Notes: a model not told the origin generated them from the sequence alone. A stretch of 64,000 nucleotides of DNA from Ascidia mentula (GCA_947561715.1 OX387198.1:14632001-14696000); one strand, 5' to 3'. Shown: positions 26,841-39,061, numbered from the stretch's first letter. Program-made: numbers and translations.

Positions 26841-27369
26841 TGTGTTCATTGTATATATGCAAATATCAAACTGCTTTCAGTTCTTTTTCACATGTTTGAC
26901 TGCAATTTACTTGAAACACAAGTATTGGTACTGCTCTTTTCATTTCACTGTTCACTTTCTTTAGTATTTTACTGCCAGTGTTCTGTTCTATTCATCTGTA
27001 GTGTTTTTTATTTCCTTCAAATACCTCTTCAATTTGCATTGTTATATATGCCAACATTCAGTATGCATCAACTGTTATTTTATTACAAAAAAAAACAATA
27101 AACATAAAAAAGAAAAGTAGTCGGTCTTACTCAAGGGTTGTTCCCTGTGAAACAGGGAAAAAAATGTTGTAATGCCAAGCAACTTCCCCCTGGCTGCTGC
27201 TGAAGTAGTCCTTCAGCAAGTCTCTTATTTGCCTTGCATACAATGAATGGTGGTGAAATGTTTGATGTTGGGAAGACATACAGTTTCCTCTTGTCGTCAA
27301 GCTCCCTCAACAAGTTCAACAGTTACTTCATAGGCACCAATGCACTGTATTCCCTAGTTTTCCAACTTC

Positions 27370-27462
27370 TTCAAATTTTTGCTCTGCAACAAGTTATGTA
27401 AAACCACAGTAGCCTCAACAACTTGAGTTGCAGTTTCAACGTTTGCCATTATTGTTGATCTA
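27370..27462 (-). pseudogene. C-terminal remnant of Harbinger DDE transposase
   Basis: On the minus strand an open stretch reads MANVETATQVVEATVVLHN, then LLQSKNLKKLEN and a stop. The V..A..VLHN(L/F)L motif is typical of the end of PIF/Harbinger DDE_4 transposases. Everything upstream of it, including the catalytic acidic residues, is absent. Only about 30 codons survive. Confidence 0.65.
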
Positions 27463-27725
27463 AGTATCCGCCATCTTTGAGCAAGGATACCAAAGGAAAA
27501 TCACTGATCTGCAATTGTACATGTGCGCAGCAGCACCAGTCATCGGTCCTTTGTTGACATGCGCAACCAAGCGTAAATTCGTACGATAGCGGATTCTGTG
27601 TACAGTGCCTTTTAACGGATGGTTCGGAACGAAAATTCGGTCCGTTTACGTGCGTAATCTGTCGGTCCGTTTTCGGATGCGATTTACGTACGTTCACGCA
27701 TTACGCATTCTGTGTACAGCCACCT

Positions 27726-27938
27726 TAACGCTTGCGCTGATAATCATGTGATTTCTTGCAACACCCTAAGTAATATTCCGCAATTCGATGGCAAGGTTCA
27801 CAAAAACCATTACCGAAACCACAGCTCACTTTAAGTAAAGGAAACAATGCAAACAAACCGGCACCGAAAGCGTGTTAAGAGCCCCCTCTTATTCTCTGCA
27901 AATCTAGATGCGGTTTTGAATGGTTAGAAATCATTGGG
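27726..27938 (+). repeat. 275-bp tandem repeat, rest of copy 3
   Basis: From TAACGCTTGCGCTGAT to GTTAGAAATCATTG this continues the unit interrupted at 25429, with only a few changes from copies 1 and 2. It stops about 18 bp short of a full unit. Confidence 0.85.
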
Positions 27939-30443
27939 TTTTGGCTTATCCTGGTCGATCTTACAACCACTTATGTAACAGAAGTGCGATTTTTCGCGAA
28001 TGGGGTTTTTTATCGGACGAGCTATTATATTCTTCGGGTGTAGCTTTCATGCATTTGAACTATGATGAAAATTAGATTGTTGCATGACAGTTTTGTATAA
28101 TGCTTAACTGGGCGTTTTTCGAAGTGGAGAACAAGTCATTCTTCCAATACAATCAACTTATTTAGAGAGGTTAGGGCTTCTGTAACTTGGTCCCCATTTG
28201 CACTAATGAGAACTTATCGGTCGACACTATTTGCACTGTCGATATATAGCTCTCCTTTTGATTTCATGTTTTAGATACTTCGGTGTGTGCAGAAACGTTG
28301 TCTGAGCAAATACCAACACAAAGCGTAAACTAAGCGGCATAATTTTACATCACCAAATACTTTTGTTACATCACAATAGTATCATAATGAAAAAAGAAAG
28401 AAAACAAATTTTGTTGATTAGGCCCCTGATAAAAAAAAGTATCCAAAGATGTTTTGAACACTTCAACATGAAATTATGTGAAAATTGATCCACCTTATAA
28501 TGTAGCATCGTGAATAAGGAAAACATATATACACACATTACATAGTATACCAAGCCGTTCTATTTCCAGCTTTTTTGTAAAATCTTGTGACAGCTGTATG
28601 AAATCAACATGTAGTGGCTGGTATGACCATCTTTATCAGTGATCATAATCGATGTCAAATGACGAACATTAAACGAATTGTGATGTCAATAGACCTGGTT
28701 TCGCTACAGATATTTTCTCCATATATGGGTGAACACATGACGCGTATAGTCGTAAGGCTTAAAACGCGTTCTAAATCATTGGTTCTCATTCAACCATGTT
28801 TGCCCGGGGGAACCTTTTTTGACGTCGTGGTAGTCGCGGGGCCCCTTGGGTTTTTTCGGGATTTCAAAAAATCTGCTCCCGCTGAGATTTAAGCCCGGGT
28901 TGTTACGTCACAATGCGGTTTGTTTGTCATATAACCAGGTTGCGATATGCTAGTCAATACTCGAAAGTATACAAGAAGTAATAATAATAACTCACCAACA
29001 ATAGTTGGAGAAAGTAGTGTGTCTTTAAACTAAATAAGAAAACAATCAAAAAATGTATACATTTAAGATTAAAGATCCGCAAACTTATTTTACTCACGTT
29101 GCATTGAGGATACGTCCAAGCAATTTAAATTCAAAATGCACAAGTACACGCAATTTAAGGCGAACCATTGCACAATACATGACTGGGATGTCCAACATGG
29201 ACAGGGGAAGCGAAACTGACCAGCGGACAATGGCCATCCGTTTACCCCTCACGTCGACCAATCTTGCTGAGTCATTTAAGTTGCTCAATAACTGCTCTGA
29301 CTTTCAAAACAACCTTTACGTCGTGAAAAAGTTTGGTTTTGTGACATGTCATACGTCAGTCCAATCCGTAATTATGAGAAAATATGTTTTCTGGGTTAAA
29401 ATCTATTAGCTTTCGTTTGAGACAAATATAATTAGCTATGAAGCATCATTGTGTCTTATTAAAATAGAATTGATTCTATTTAACCCAGAAAACACATTTT
29501 CCCATAAATATCGTCAAAAGCAATGGGTGGAAATCGTTGCAACTATGGGTCGGGAGTGATCCGGAATCAGTTACCAGTCCGTAGGTAATATTAGATGCGT
29601 CAGGCGATGACGCCGCCCTACGTAAGTGGTAAACACGTGAACATGTTTTGAGCCGCTAAAAGAGGAAGTAGGGACGTCGTGCGTGGGCCGCGAGATGTTC
29701 GCAAACGAATCAGAATGTTAAAGGCTGCCTTTAGCAATGATTTCAACAATCGAATTTCTAAATTTTGTTTTATTTTTTTGCAAGCGAAAACATAAACGAA
29801 ACAGTTGAAATAGAATTCGGGTCAAGAAGGAAACTATAGGAGTTTTGAGGCTGGCTATATACGTACGCGGCGCATTAAAAAAGGCCGTGTTTCAAAAACA
29901 CATAATATTGAGTAAAATGAGCAAAGTTGAAAATTTTTTCTCACAAAACATTTCATTTTGCCATTATGGCACGCTAGGCCGGCATAACTCCAAATCAAAT
30001 TTTTCTCGAAACAAAAAACACCAAACGGGAAAGGGTTGTGAAACGATGGCCAGAAAACAGTAAACTTCCCGCAAAATCCCAACCGGGGATTGGACGTTGC
30101 CGAGGGGACGGCAATTAAAGAACAACTCTTAGTCAATAGCAATGACCAGAATTACGCTTCTTTGAGGAACAAGCCCCGACTCGTGTGAACAATTGCACCA
30201 CGAGAATTGACGTACAGTTTACGACATAACTTTAAAGAGAAAAGAGAAGTAAACGCAAAAGCGAAGAAGTCCAGCCTCACTCCGACGTCACCGCTTCCCC
30301 CGTAGCGGTACTTCATCAGGGACTTCCCCCTCAAGCCGGTTTCATTTAAAAGTTGGCAGGCCGTCTTCCGAAACACATTGCCAGCGAAGCTTCAACTGCG
30401 ACAACTTCTTCTAACAACGAGCTTCAACGTTTCACTGATCAAA
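27939..30443. other. intergenic region upstream of paralogue B
   Basis: No exon chain is visible. The only structure I can name is the palindromic MITE at 29.37-29.51 kb. The last few hundred bases before 30444 should hold the promoter of paralogue B, but I see no clear TATA box. Confidence 0.45.
29370..29510. mobile_element. palindromic MITE, ~140 bp
   Basis: The left arm (ATGAGAAAATATGTTTTCTG, then GGTTAAAA) is matched in inverted orientation by TTTAACCCAGAAAACACATT then TTCCCAT at 29478-29506, with a few mismatches. A partial relative lies at 1746-1830. Paired arms and a second copy mark a small non-autonomous DNA transposon. The superfamily is not determined. Confidence 0.6.
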
Positions 30444-33231
30444 ATGCAAGGATTGGGGACAATTCTGATAACGCTTGTCTTAGTTCTCTACAGCGAAACA
30501 GGTATTGTAGTTGTTATATAGCAGACTTGAAGCAAACACCGGTTAGGTAAGGCGAGAACGTTTGGCTCGCATGCTTTACCGATGAATCACGATTCCCCGG
30601 CATTCAATCGCTCTTGTCAAACAAAGCACTCGGGCTTTGCTGTTGCGGAATCTAACAAAGCGCGCAATCTGTATGGCGGAGTCAATTTGTTGTTCTTAGT
30701 TCAAGAATTACCTCTGCAACGCACTACTGTACATATTCTGAAGTTAGTTATACATTGGGCGCTGCGCGATCTGGTACTAGTTACATGCAGACACAAAACC
30801 TGCCTGCGCATACCTAAATTGTCAACAGAATTCGCGATTTTCTTCCAAAAAATGCATAATTTAGTGAATCAAAAGGTAACGTCTAGCTGAAATCAGCGAG
30901 AAACAACTTAAATGACTTCACCCTGCCGCACTCTCAGACACCGGCACAAACTGAGATAATATGTTGACTGTCGCCAAGAGCTCTCATTATGGGGAGGGCA
31001 AGAAATTAGTCTCTTCAATTCTGCAAACATTTAACTTATTTACGACTTTTTTATCGGCTGTTTCGACGCAACAAAGTGCATAGAAAAGTAATATTCTTTT
31101 TAAGTAAGAACATAAAAGTTTTAAACCCCGGCTCACACTGAATAAGCTCACGTCATGTCTTCTCTTCAAACACAAAACTGGTCACATTGAAACAGGCAGA
31201 TAATATAAGTGTTTGTGCGCAAAGAATGCTGGTGTGATCCTTATGTGTTAAAGTTATAATTTGCTAGTTGAGCCTTATTTCGAGCCCTGCGTTTTTATGA
31301 CGTTAAACGAGTGGGGGATTTCCTTATCCGCTGAACAAGGTGAAACGCCATAAACCACTGGATTAAGTATCACTCGATATGGCTTGCACCATGAACGAAA
31401 ATGTTTAATTTTTTTCAGGCGCTGCGATTCCTGTAAACGGAACCTGTGCAAACCGGTATTGTACCGTGAAAGGTGTCAGAGATTTCTGCCCCCGGAGGAA
31501 CTATGATTGCTGTGAAGGCAAATACGAAAACTTAGTTATTAAGATCGTCTCAAACGACAAATGTTGCTTTGGTATGTTACAGTTTTGTGCTTGTTAACAC
31601 GAGATGTTACACAGTAAACAGTATAACATACCGTCAAGTTTTTGTTTAGTATTTATAATGCCTAGATCTTGTGTTTACTTGCAGATTCGATAAATCCCGT
31701 TTACAACAAGAAAACTCACCTGTGTAACGGTACCACTGTCATACCTATGTCAAAAGATTTGCAGCAGTGCGGACCTAGACTTGTCTACAGACGATTGAGT
31801 GAAGTGTGCAAAATAGTAATAGGCAATCCATTGAGGTTCTACGTGCAACCGAAAAGTGAGTAAAATTGGACGCAGATAACTTAACATTTTAACCTTTCCG
31901 TATGCGCTTAACTGCAAAACATTATTTCGACTACATTTCATAACCAAAGTTGTTTTATTTTTTTGTAGTTGTCAACAGTCTAGCACTGCCTCCTCGCCAG
32001 CCACCAGTAGTTTCCCAAACAGGTAAGCTTGCCTTAAAACCGTTTTCGCCAAACGTCCCGCGAACGACACGTTAGCCCTATTCTTAAACACAAACCACAT
32101 ACGAATTAAAATGCAGTCAGGTACCCAGCAATGTCTGAATCAAAAAACATTGACGTTCTTTCATTAGTTCCGCCTGTGGTTCACCCAAAGACCGTCCAGC
32201 CAGGATGCAACGGTGAAGATGTGTTATGCAATCACAACATGAAACCAGTGCGTAAATCCCACCCAGACGACAACGAAATTTGTGGCAACAGAACTTTCAA
32301 CACAAGAATACAGGTATATGCTGCAAACATCTTACCAAGCACATAAGTTGCGTTAAAATCAACAATGACATAAAACCCCTTGTTGCACCCCGAAACAGAA
32401 CACCATCTGAATGGACTATTTGCTTGTTTTACAGATTTGTGCAGTTGGAAACGTAGTGGAGGATATACAACAAGGACAATTGCCCTGTGGAAACAGTCAA
32501 ATGAACTCGAACGACCTTTGCTGCGATGGCGCTGTGTATTCAAATGCAAGTGGAACTTTAAAATGCTGTGAAGCTGCCACGTATGACCCGATGACCCAAG
32601 ATTGTTGTTCAAACGGTCCCCAACCAAAGGGAATAGACAAATGTTCCGGTAAATACAGATTCAAATCCACAATATTAATACCCCTTGTGCTCTGACCCAC
32701 CGAAAATCGTTTTAAACATAACCGACTTTCGTTCCGATTTTGTAAACTTTATTGAGCAAAAGTATGGCTCAGCAACACCTCACGGTTTGAAAGACATATG
32801 AACATTTTTCAGACAAGGAGCGACAGCTAAAGCATGCCAACGCCTACATCTTAAAAGTGGAGAAGACGTGGTATCGATCGCGTAAAGGAACCAACGATTG
32901 TATGATAAAAGGGCCGCTGATGCTCCCAGAGTCCAGCAACGACCTGTATCCGGGCCCCCCTACCTTACTTTACCCAAGAATGAAAATCACTGTAAAAAAC
33001 TGCCCGGATTATTTTACCATGTTGAACGCCTGGTATCTTTTCGTCACCGACAAGCAGCTGAAGAAAAGAACGACACTGCGTACCAACAAGGACTGGATGA
33101 TTTACAAAGTTTTGCCCAGAAAGTTGCAAAACACGTACCAAAACTTTTACGTGCAAGAGAAGAGGGACAGGCAAGCGAAAAAGAAAAAAAGCATCCTCAA
33201 CCAACGGGTTCAGGAAAGCATGTTAAATTGA
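30444..33231 (+). CDS. secreted galaxin-like / netrin-like protein, paralogue B
   Basis: Exons: 30444-30501, 31419-31571, 31685-31855, 31969-32022, 32117-32313, 32435-32648 and 32813-33231. This GT-AG model gives 421 aa. Exon 1 is a signal peptide (MQGLGTILITLVLVLYSE). Exons 2-4 match paralogue A exon by exon, but exon 3 has lost one half of its cysteine pair (LQQCGPR against LEKCCED). Exon 5 is a decayed di-cysteine repeat. Exon 6 has the full unit (DLCCDGAVY, KCCEAATYDP, DCCSNGPQPKGIDKC). Exon 7 carries the netrin-like region (ITVKNCPDYF, WYLFVTD, NKDWMIYKVL) and a Lys-rich tail. Intron 5 is phase 0 here, unlike A. The ancestral phase-1 sites lie at 32284 (now GC) and 32445, and using those gives 408 aa. 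Function is unknown beyond secretion. Confidence 0.72.
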
Positions 33232-33660
33232 AATAACTTTCCATTTCTTGATTTATTTATTAATGCCCAAGACGTATCCACTCAATGTTTTGCATAGGCG
33301 TCGAGGCCGAATAAGAACCGAGACTTTTTATATTACGATGTATACGTTTTTACTGCTTATATACAAACTTTTCACAGCCGCAATGCCTTTCTTTGCTTTC
33401 AGAACTTTTGTGTCACATACCTCTGATTCCTTCTTTTTTCTTTAGTAAATCTGCATCAAATTTTTCTATGCGCCCAAACCGAGCACGATGACCAAGTTTC
33501 TCATAGACGGTAAACCTAACATCATCCAATCCCTATTTAATTACAAACCGCAGTTGACTTTCCATAAATTTACGCTTTTTTCGAACTGTGTTGTGTTATT
33601 TCGATGCTTCTGCAATTTTATTGACGCTATTTTATTCCTATTTATTACCATTATATTTGT

Positions 33661-33666
33661 AATAAA
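33661..33666 (+). terminator. polyadenylation signal for paralogue B
   Basis: AATAAA lies about 430 nt after the stop codon and is followed by a T/G-containing stretch. It is the likely end of the transcript. Confidence 0.5.
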
Positions 33667-34848
33667 AGTTTGTGCAGAAATATGATTCCGGTTTAGTTTT
33701 GTAAAGTTCAGTCAACGTAAAAGGACAAAATACACAATGCAGACACTGTTTTTACGAATTTATTGTGTTGTCTTTGGGTTTCGCAACACAATCACGGCAT
33801 TAAAATCGAGCGCATATGTCAAAACATGAGCAAATTACACAAATGGAAAACGGTTTTATCAATAAAACAACTAGTCGTGCACAGTGCACTGTTTATAAAA
33901 TGAAAACATATTGTAGTTGAAGTATACAGGGTGTGAGAAGTTGGCTGGGTAAAAAATTGCAGTTCAATTAGTATGTAAAAATTAGAGAACTGACAAACAT
34001 GCAGGAACAGGGAAAATTTTATTCCACTAAAAGGGTCGCGAGCAAAAAGTGTGGGGGGCCTTCGTTTAAAGAACAACAGCGATTTAAAACCTTACAGTAC
34101 AAGGTGCTCGAGACATTAACCATTCACAACCAAAGAACGATTATATCACTGTTCACACGATACACACGCAGTTTTCCGGGAACTTAATTTATCGCTTTCT
34201 TTGTGACGTAACAGTGGTAACTGCGTGCTTTCGGGGAACCGTCCTTGTTCCTCTCGCCTGCAAAACAATGGTTTCGTACATACGAAGTATTTTGGGAAAA
34301 GAACAAATCAATTATTACTATTTTTTCAAATACACTTTTATCTGGTATATTTTTAACCTGGATAGGATATTTTTAGGGGCCGAGGATAAAAATATCACGA
34401 CTGTATGTAAAGTTGGACAAAAATAACAGGTTCGACAAAACAAGTTCGACGCCCTGCCGTGTCAATTCATGCTTACTTCACGCAACGGTAAGACACTAAG
34501 AAATCGCCTTTTCTCTTTGGGTTTAGATGTTTTGACAAATATAGCGTGCTGGTGGTTATTTCGAGACAGTTTCGTCCCAAAATAGCAACATGCCGGTAAT
34601 AATAGTTTCGGGTGGCCCTTTTTACAACATGAATCCCTGGGACCCGTGTATGATCAATTAGAGCCATCTACGGGGAATAACAAAAAATGTTCTAAAACTC
34701 ACAAATTACATTTATTCATACGGCAGGACGCTGCACGCGCCCTATTGACATACAGAAAGGTATCATTTCCAAGCAATAGCACTGCGCCGACCCAGAACAC
34801 TCTTTTCGGCAGCTCGGTAAATTCTAAACAATGAACTTCACCCAAGGC

Positions 34849-35040
34849 AAGCTTATAAAGCACAACCAATAGGGATAGTGTAAACGTCATACATTCCTGG
34901 TAACAGAGTCATGATCGTGAGGTTTGCGGGAATGACAGAAAGCAGGCCTGCTTTAAAAGGTTGAGGTATATAAAAGGCTGCTGTTATAACGAGAGCAGTT
35001 GGGCCAACAACAGCTTGTATATAAACATCTGCTGACAAAT
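34849..35040 (+). promoter_or_regulatory. duplicated TATA-containing block, copy 2
   Basis: This is the twin of 18675-18871, with TATATAAAAGG at 34967-34977 and the same downstream GAGCAGTTGGGCC and second TATATAAA. Similarity ends abruptly at CTGCTGACAAA. It lies about 1.6 kb after the paralogue B stop. A short minus-strand frame is shared by both copies, but the few base differences change amino acids, so I do not read it as coding. Confidence 0.5.
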
Positions 35041-35095
35041 TCAGAAGAGTTGCTGATGTGGGAAACAAAAATTAAAGACGGCCAAGAGCTTAGAG

Positions 35096-35331
35096 CAGGG
35101 GTTCTTAACCTGGGGTCCATGAACCCCCAAGGGTCCGAGGAGATGCATTAAGGGGTCCATGAACGAAATACAATTATTTCAAAAATCCACGTATTTTCCT
35201 CTGTCCATAAGGTTTCGCTGTCCAAGAATTTTAATTTTTCGACATTTGCAACGTGTTTCTTGCAAAGGGGTCCATAGCTTTTCAAAGAATGTTTTAGGGG
35301 TTCGTGATCCAAAAAAGGTTAAGAAGCACTG
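35096..35331. mobile_element. hAT-type MITE with 8-bp target duplication
   Basis: The element starts CAGGGGTTCTTAACC and ends GGTTAAGAAGCACTG, imperfect inverted ends typical of hAT elements. It is flanked on both sides by the 8-bp direct repeat GCTTAGAG (35088-35095 and 35332-35339). At 236 bp it has no coding capacity. It sits just downstream of TATA block copy 2 and is absent after copy 1, so it inserted after that duplication or only in this copy. Confidence 0.9.
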
Positions 35332-35556
35332 GCTTAGAGGAATATATGAGCTCAAATACATTTTGCTAAACTTTGATTGAATATTTTAGGTTAAAACTTG
35401 AAAGGTAATCGGAACAGATTGGACAAAAATATCCACGTTTCTGTACATGTCTAATGGTTACATACCTCAAAAAAGATTTTTAAACCACAACATGACATAT
35501 TCCGTCATTTCCATAAAACCCGAATTGTTAAACAAGTAACCAAAAGATAAAAATAC

Positions 35557-35571
35557 ACACACACACACGAA
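35557..35571 (+). repeat. CA microsatellite
   Basis: A short ACACACACACACAC run. Confidence 0.7.
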
Positions 35572-38500
35572 AGTGAATACACACAGAACAAAAGCGCTCC
35601 AATACCCCAATCGCATTTCTCCTCAAACAACGGTTGTTTCCAAACCAGTAATATTATTACCCACTTGCATGGGTGAGTTATTCCGCAACAAAACTTTTGA
35701 CCAAAACTTTATTTCCCACTGCTATTGTTACTTGTGCCATGACGTCGTAGAAATAACAAAAATCCCGGCACGCCGAATGGAAATACATGTGCGTGTACCC
35801 TAAAGTCGGTTTTTACATCAATCCTGAGACAAATAAAATCATACACAGCAAAACGTTATGGTAAACGATCTGACATATCAGTGCGTAGGGTTCACAAACT
35901 GTTGCACGTCAATAAAGTGCAAACATACTGCGAGAAAGCCGACGCTATACAAAACCATAAACAATTACTATTTTGTTTTTTTGTCCGCAGACACAAAACG
36001 TCAACTCGAAACACAATTTTCCACCTCTTACCAACGTAACAAAAAATGCCCCTAAAACATCAAGGAGTTATTTTATTTGACCATTACGACACTTAATCGC
36101 CACTTAGACCAGCAAGGAGTGGTTTGGAATACAATCGCATGTCTGCACACAACTTAATAGCAGTGTTGGAAGCGCAAGATCAAATAAGAAGTGGCGTCTT
36201 TGTGTTTGGCGGCACATGTTCAAATAAGCTACAGTGACGTCATCGCCACAGTAGGGTGAATGAACTCGGTGCAAACAAAACATTGCCCCCTGCACAGAAC
36301 GATAAACAGTTCATAGAAATGCTAGGAGTCTAATTTGAACTCATGGAAAAGGAAGAGATTTTTGATTTGTTTGTAAATTTTGATGCTTGCGTGCTTTGCA
36401 CTGGTTCCAATCAACAAGCAAATACTTAAATTCATTTACAAAGCCTCATTTAGTATGCGTCGGCATTAAATATGCAGCATTATTACATTTCAGCAGTATA
36501 TTAAGCACCAGACCTTTACCTAACGGGTTCTGCTAATTCACCGTCTGTTTTTTTTTAGTACCAAGTTAAAAAACATACAGTGAATTTTGGACACAGTAAC
36601 ACACACGACAAATTGATAGTTGGCAGTATTGGCACCTTGTGTATTATTATCTTCAACTTATCATGAGATGTTCGGGTTTCGTTCAAATGATCAAAACAAG
36701 CCAAAGTCGCAAAATCTTCGGGGAGTTCCTGTTGGGGTTTTAAGATAACAACCTGTAAGGAGAAAGTCGAGCAGAGGCAATAAACCGGAACGCAGCAAGC
36801 ACAGACTACAAATGTGTCCATGGTCCGGAACTGACTGCAGCCGCCCCCACTCAAGTTGGCCTTGTGTTTCGTAGGGAGAAAGATCTTAATGCTTGGTTAA
36901 CTCTGAAAGGTTTCACGGCCCGATCGTCGGGGTTTGCAATGTGAGGTAATGCCATGACATCATTTGGGAGACGACCAGTTAATATTTGTTTTTGTGAATT
37001 GACACAATGACATGGACTGCTATATACCTCCTATTGTCAATACAATGCAGCGGAAGTGAATATTCGATGTGAAACCCCGTAAATGATGTAATTTGAAAGA
37101 ATCGGATATGCAGATTGACATGTTGTGGCTTGTTGAGACAAGGGCACGGTAATGATAATTGGCCGAGACGTTAAGTGGCTGTTTTTGTTGCTTTGCAAAC
37201 ACGAAGTTGCTTGAAAAATTCAATTGCATTTACCACACAACGAATGCGGCGTGCCTTGGAGCATTATTAACGCAAATGTTACAAAAACGCCTGATGACAC
37301 TTTGGAACATTAAAATTTATGGACAAAACAGCGTACTTGCAGTAGTCACACACAACCAGTTAACCTTCGTGTTTGTAGAGGGAGACGCGAGATTAATAAA
37401 TTTTAAGATATAGCCGAAATGGCGTTCGCCAGCAGGTGTCTATATAAGAAACATTCATTTAAACTACATCTGGATTTTGCCATCGGAAAAAAATTCCGCT
37501 AATTGTCCGTAAATCATCACCACCACAGTACACGCATCCTTGAAGTGACCAAATATTTGCACATCCGCTCTTCACTGTCCATGCGACTACAACACGTTTT
37601 AACGCTAGATGGAAAACACAGGTCATCAACACAGACAATTGTTTGATCGTTGTCACGAACGCAAGCTAAGGGAGCTCAAGGGATAATTAATCAATGTATT
37701 GTGTACATAGAACCAAAGAAACGTAGAATTGACAATGTTGAGGCATTTGGAGGCATAACGACTTTAACTATTGTTGAATTGTCAAACACAATCGGGTATA
37801 TATGTTGGGTTCTCACTGATATAAAGTAACTGTAAGGAAACCCACATGTTTCCGTCTATTTAAATGCAGATGTTAAAAATCTGGAAGAACCCATGAACTT
37901 GCTACATACACATTTTGCTAAATATCAGGCTCCAGAAGTGGTTTTAGTGGACCTACAACCGCACAATGCTAAAAAATTAGGCCATCGTTATCAGATAGTT
38001 GTCAAAATTAAAGTGCAATGCGAAAAGCGATAAAAGTTTCCCAAATTAACATCAGAAAAAGCCTTTCGTTAATTCGCAAAATAACCAAAAACAGGTTTAT
38101 ACAAAATAAAAACAGTTTCCCACAAGCGTAAAGTGGAGCACCTACAGGGGAATCACCTGGGAGAGGCACTGCTCTTTAGTCACCGCGCGTGATTCATGTT
38201 GAAGCTTATCTTCAGAAGGCAGTTTGGGTGAATCACATGTAATGGAATGCGAGTTGATAGGTCGTCCAAAATAACTTTCCACGGCTTAATAAGCAATGCG
38301 GATGAAAACAACTTTTGAGCGCAATTTCCGTGCCGTGGATTGTTTTTAACTGTTATACGAACTTCTTCCGACACTCATGTCAGTATATCGCAATGCGTGT
38401 AAGCTTAAGTACATCATCATCATTACTGTAATTGCGCTCTATCTGCGCTTTACTGTGGTTTACACCAAACACGAGCTATCGGTAGTTAAACCGCCTCGTG

Positions 38501-38999
38501 GAAACAGCTTGCACGAATGTCAATTCATACAAAAACATTATTATAACAACTGTAGTTTTTTATACAAATAGCAGAATTTTGGCTGTCCAAACAATTTCAA
38601 TTAATTTCACCGCATGATAAACCGACGTTATGTCAAGTCGTTCAAGAGTAACAAAATCACCGAATGATAGTTACCTCAACTACTCGCAAAAACAAACGAG
38701 CTGTGTTACAAAGCTCAGAACATATATCACTCCCCGCAAGCACTTGGTCATAAACACCTGCTGGAGAGAGTTCAAAGTATAAACTAATCATTCAATGGGT
38801 TATTTGACACTCGCAAAACGAATAAAGAGAGATAGTAAACAGAGATACGTAAGAAGGTGGAGGCATTTACAATAATGAGCAAACACGTATGCCATTGCGA
38901 AAAGTACATCGGTTTCCGTGTACGCAGATATTTAAAACCGCGAAAATAAAAAAATCACGTGACTTAACAAACGGTGATAGCGTGTCCCTTCTTCCTTTT

Positions 39000-39061
39000 T
39001 GGTGCTTTTGAGTGTTTTATGGTGCTTTTGAGTGTTTTATGGTGCTTTTGAGTGTATTATG
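39000..39061 (+). repeat. 20-bp tandem repeat, three copies
   Basis: GGTGCTTTTGAGTGTTTTAT is repeated three times, the last copy with one change. It lies just before the Penelope-type end at 39.08 kb. Confidence 0.8.

Larger units (their letters stand above)
25430..27725. mobile_element. PIF/Harbinger DNA transposon, internally deleted
   Basis: Terminal inverted repeats AGGTGGCTGTACACAG and CTGTGTACAGCCACCT bound 2296 bp. A 3-bp TAA is duplicated on both sides (25427-25429, 27726-27728), as expected for PIF/Harbinger. The interrupted 275-bp repeat gives the empty-site sequence directly (GGTTAACGC). Inside is a plus-strand MADF-type gene remnant and, on the minus strand, only the C-terminal end of a DDE transposase. 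Most of the transposase gene is missing, so this copy cannot move by itself. Confidence 0.85.
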
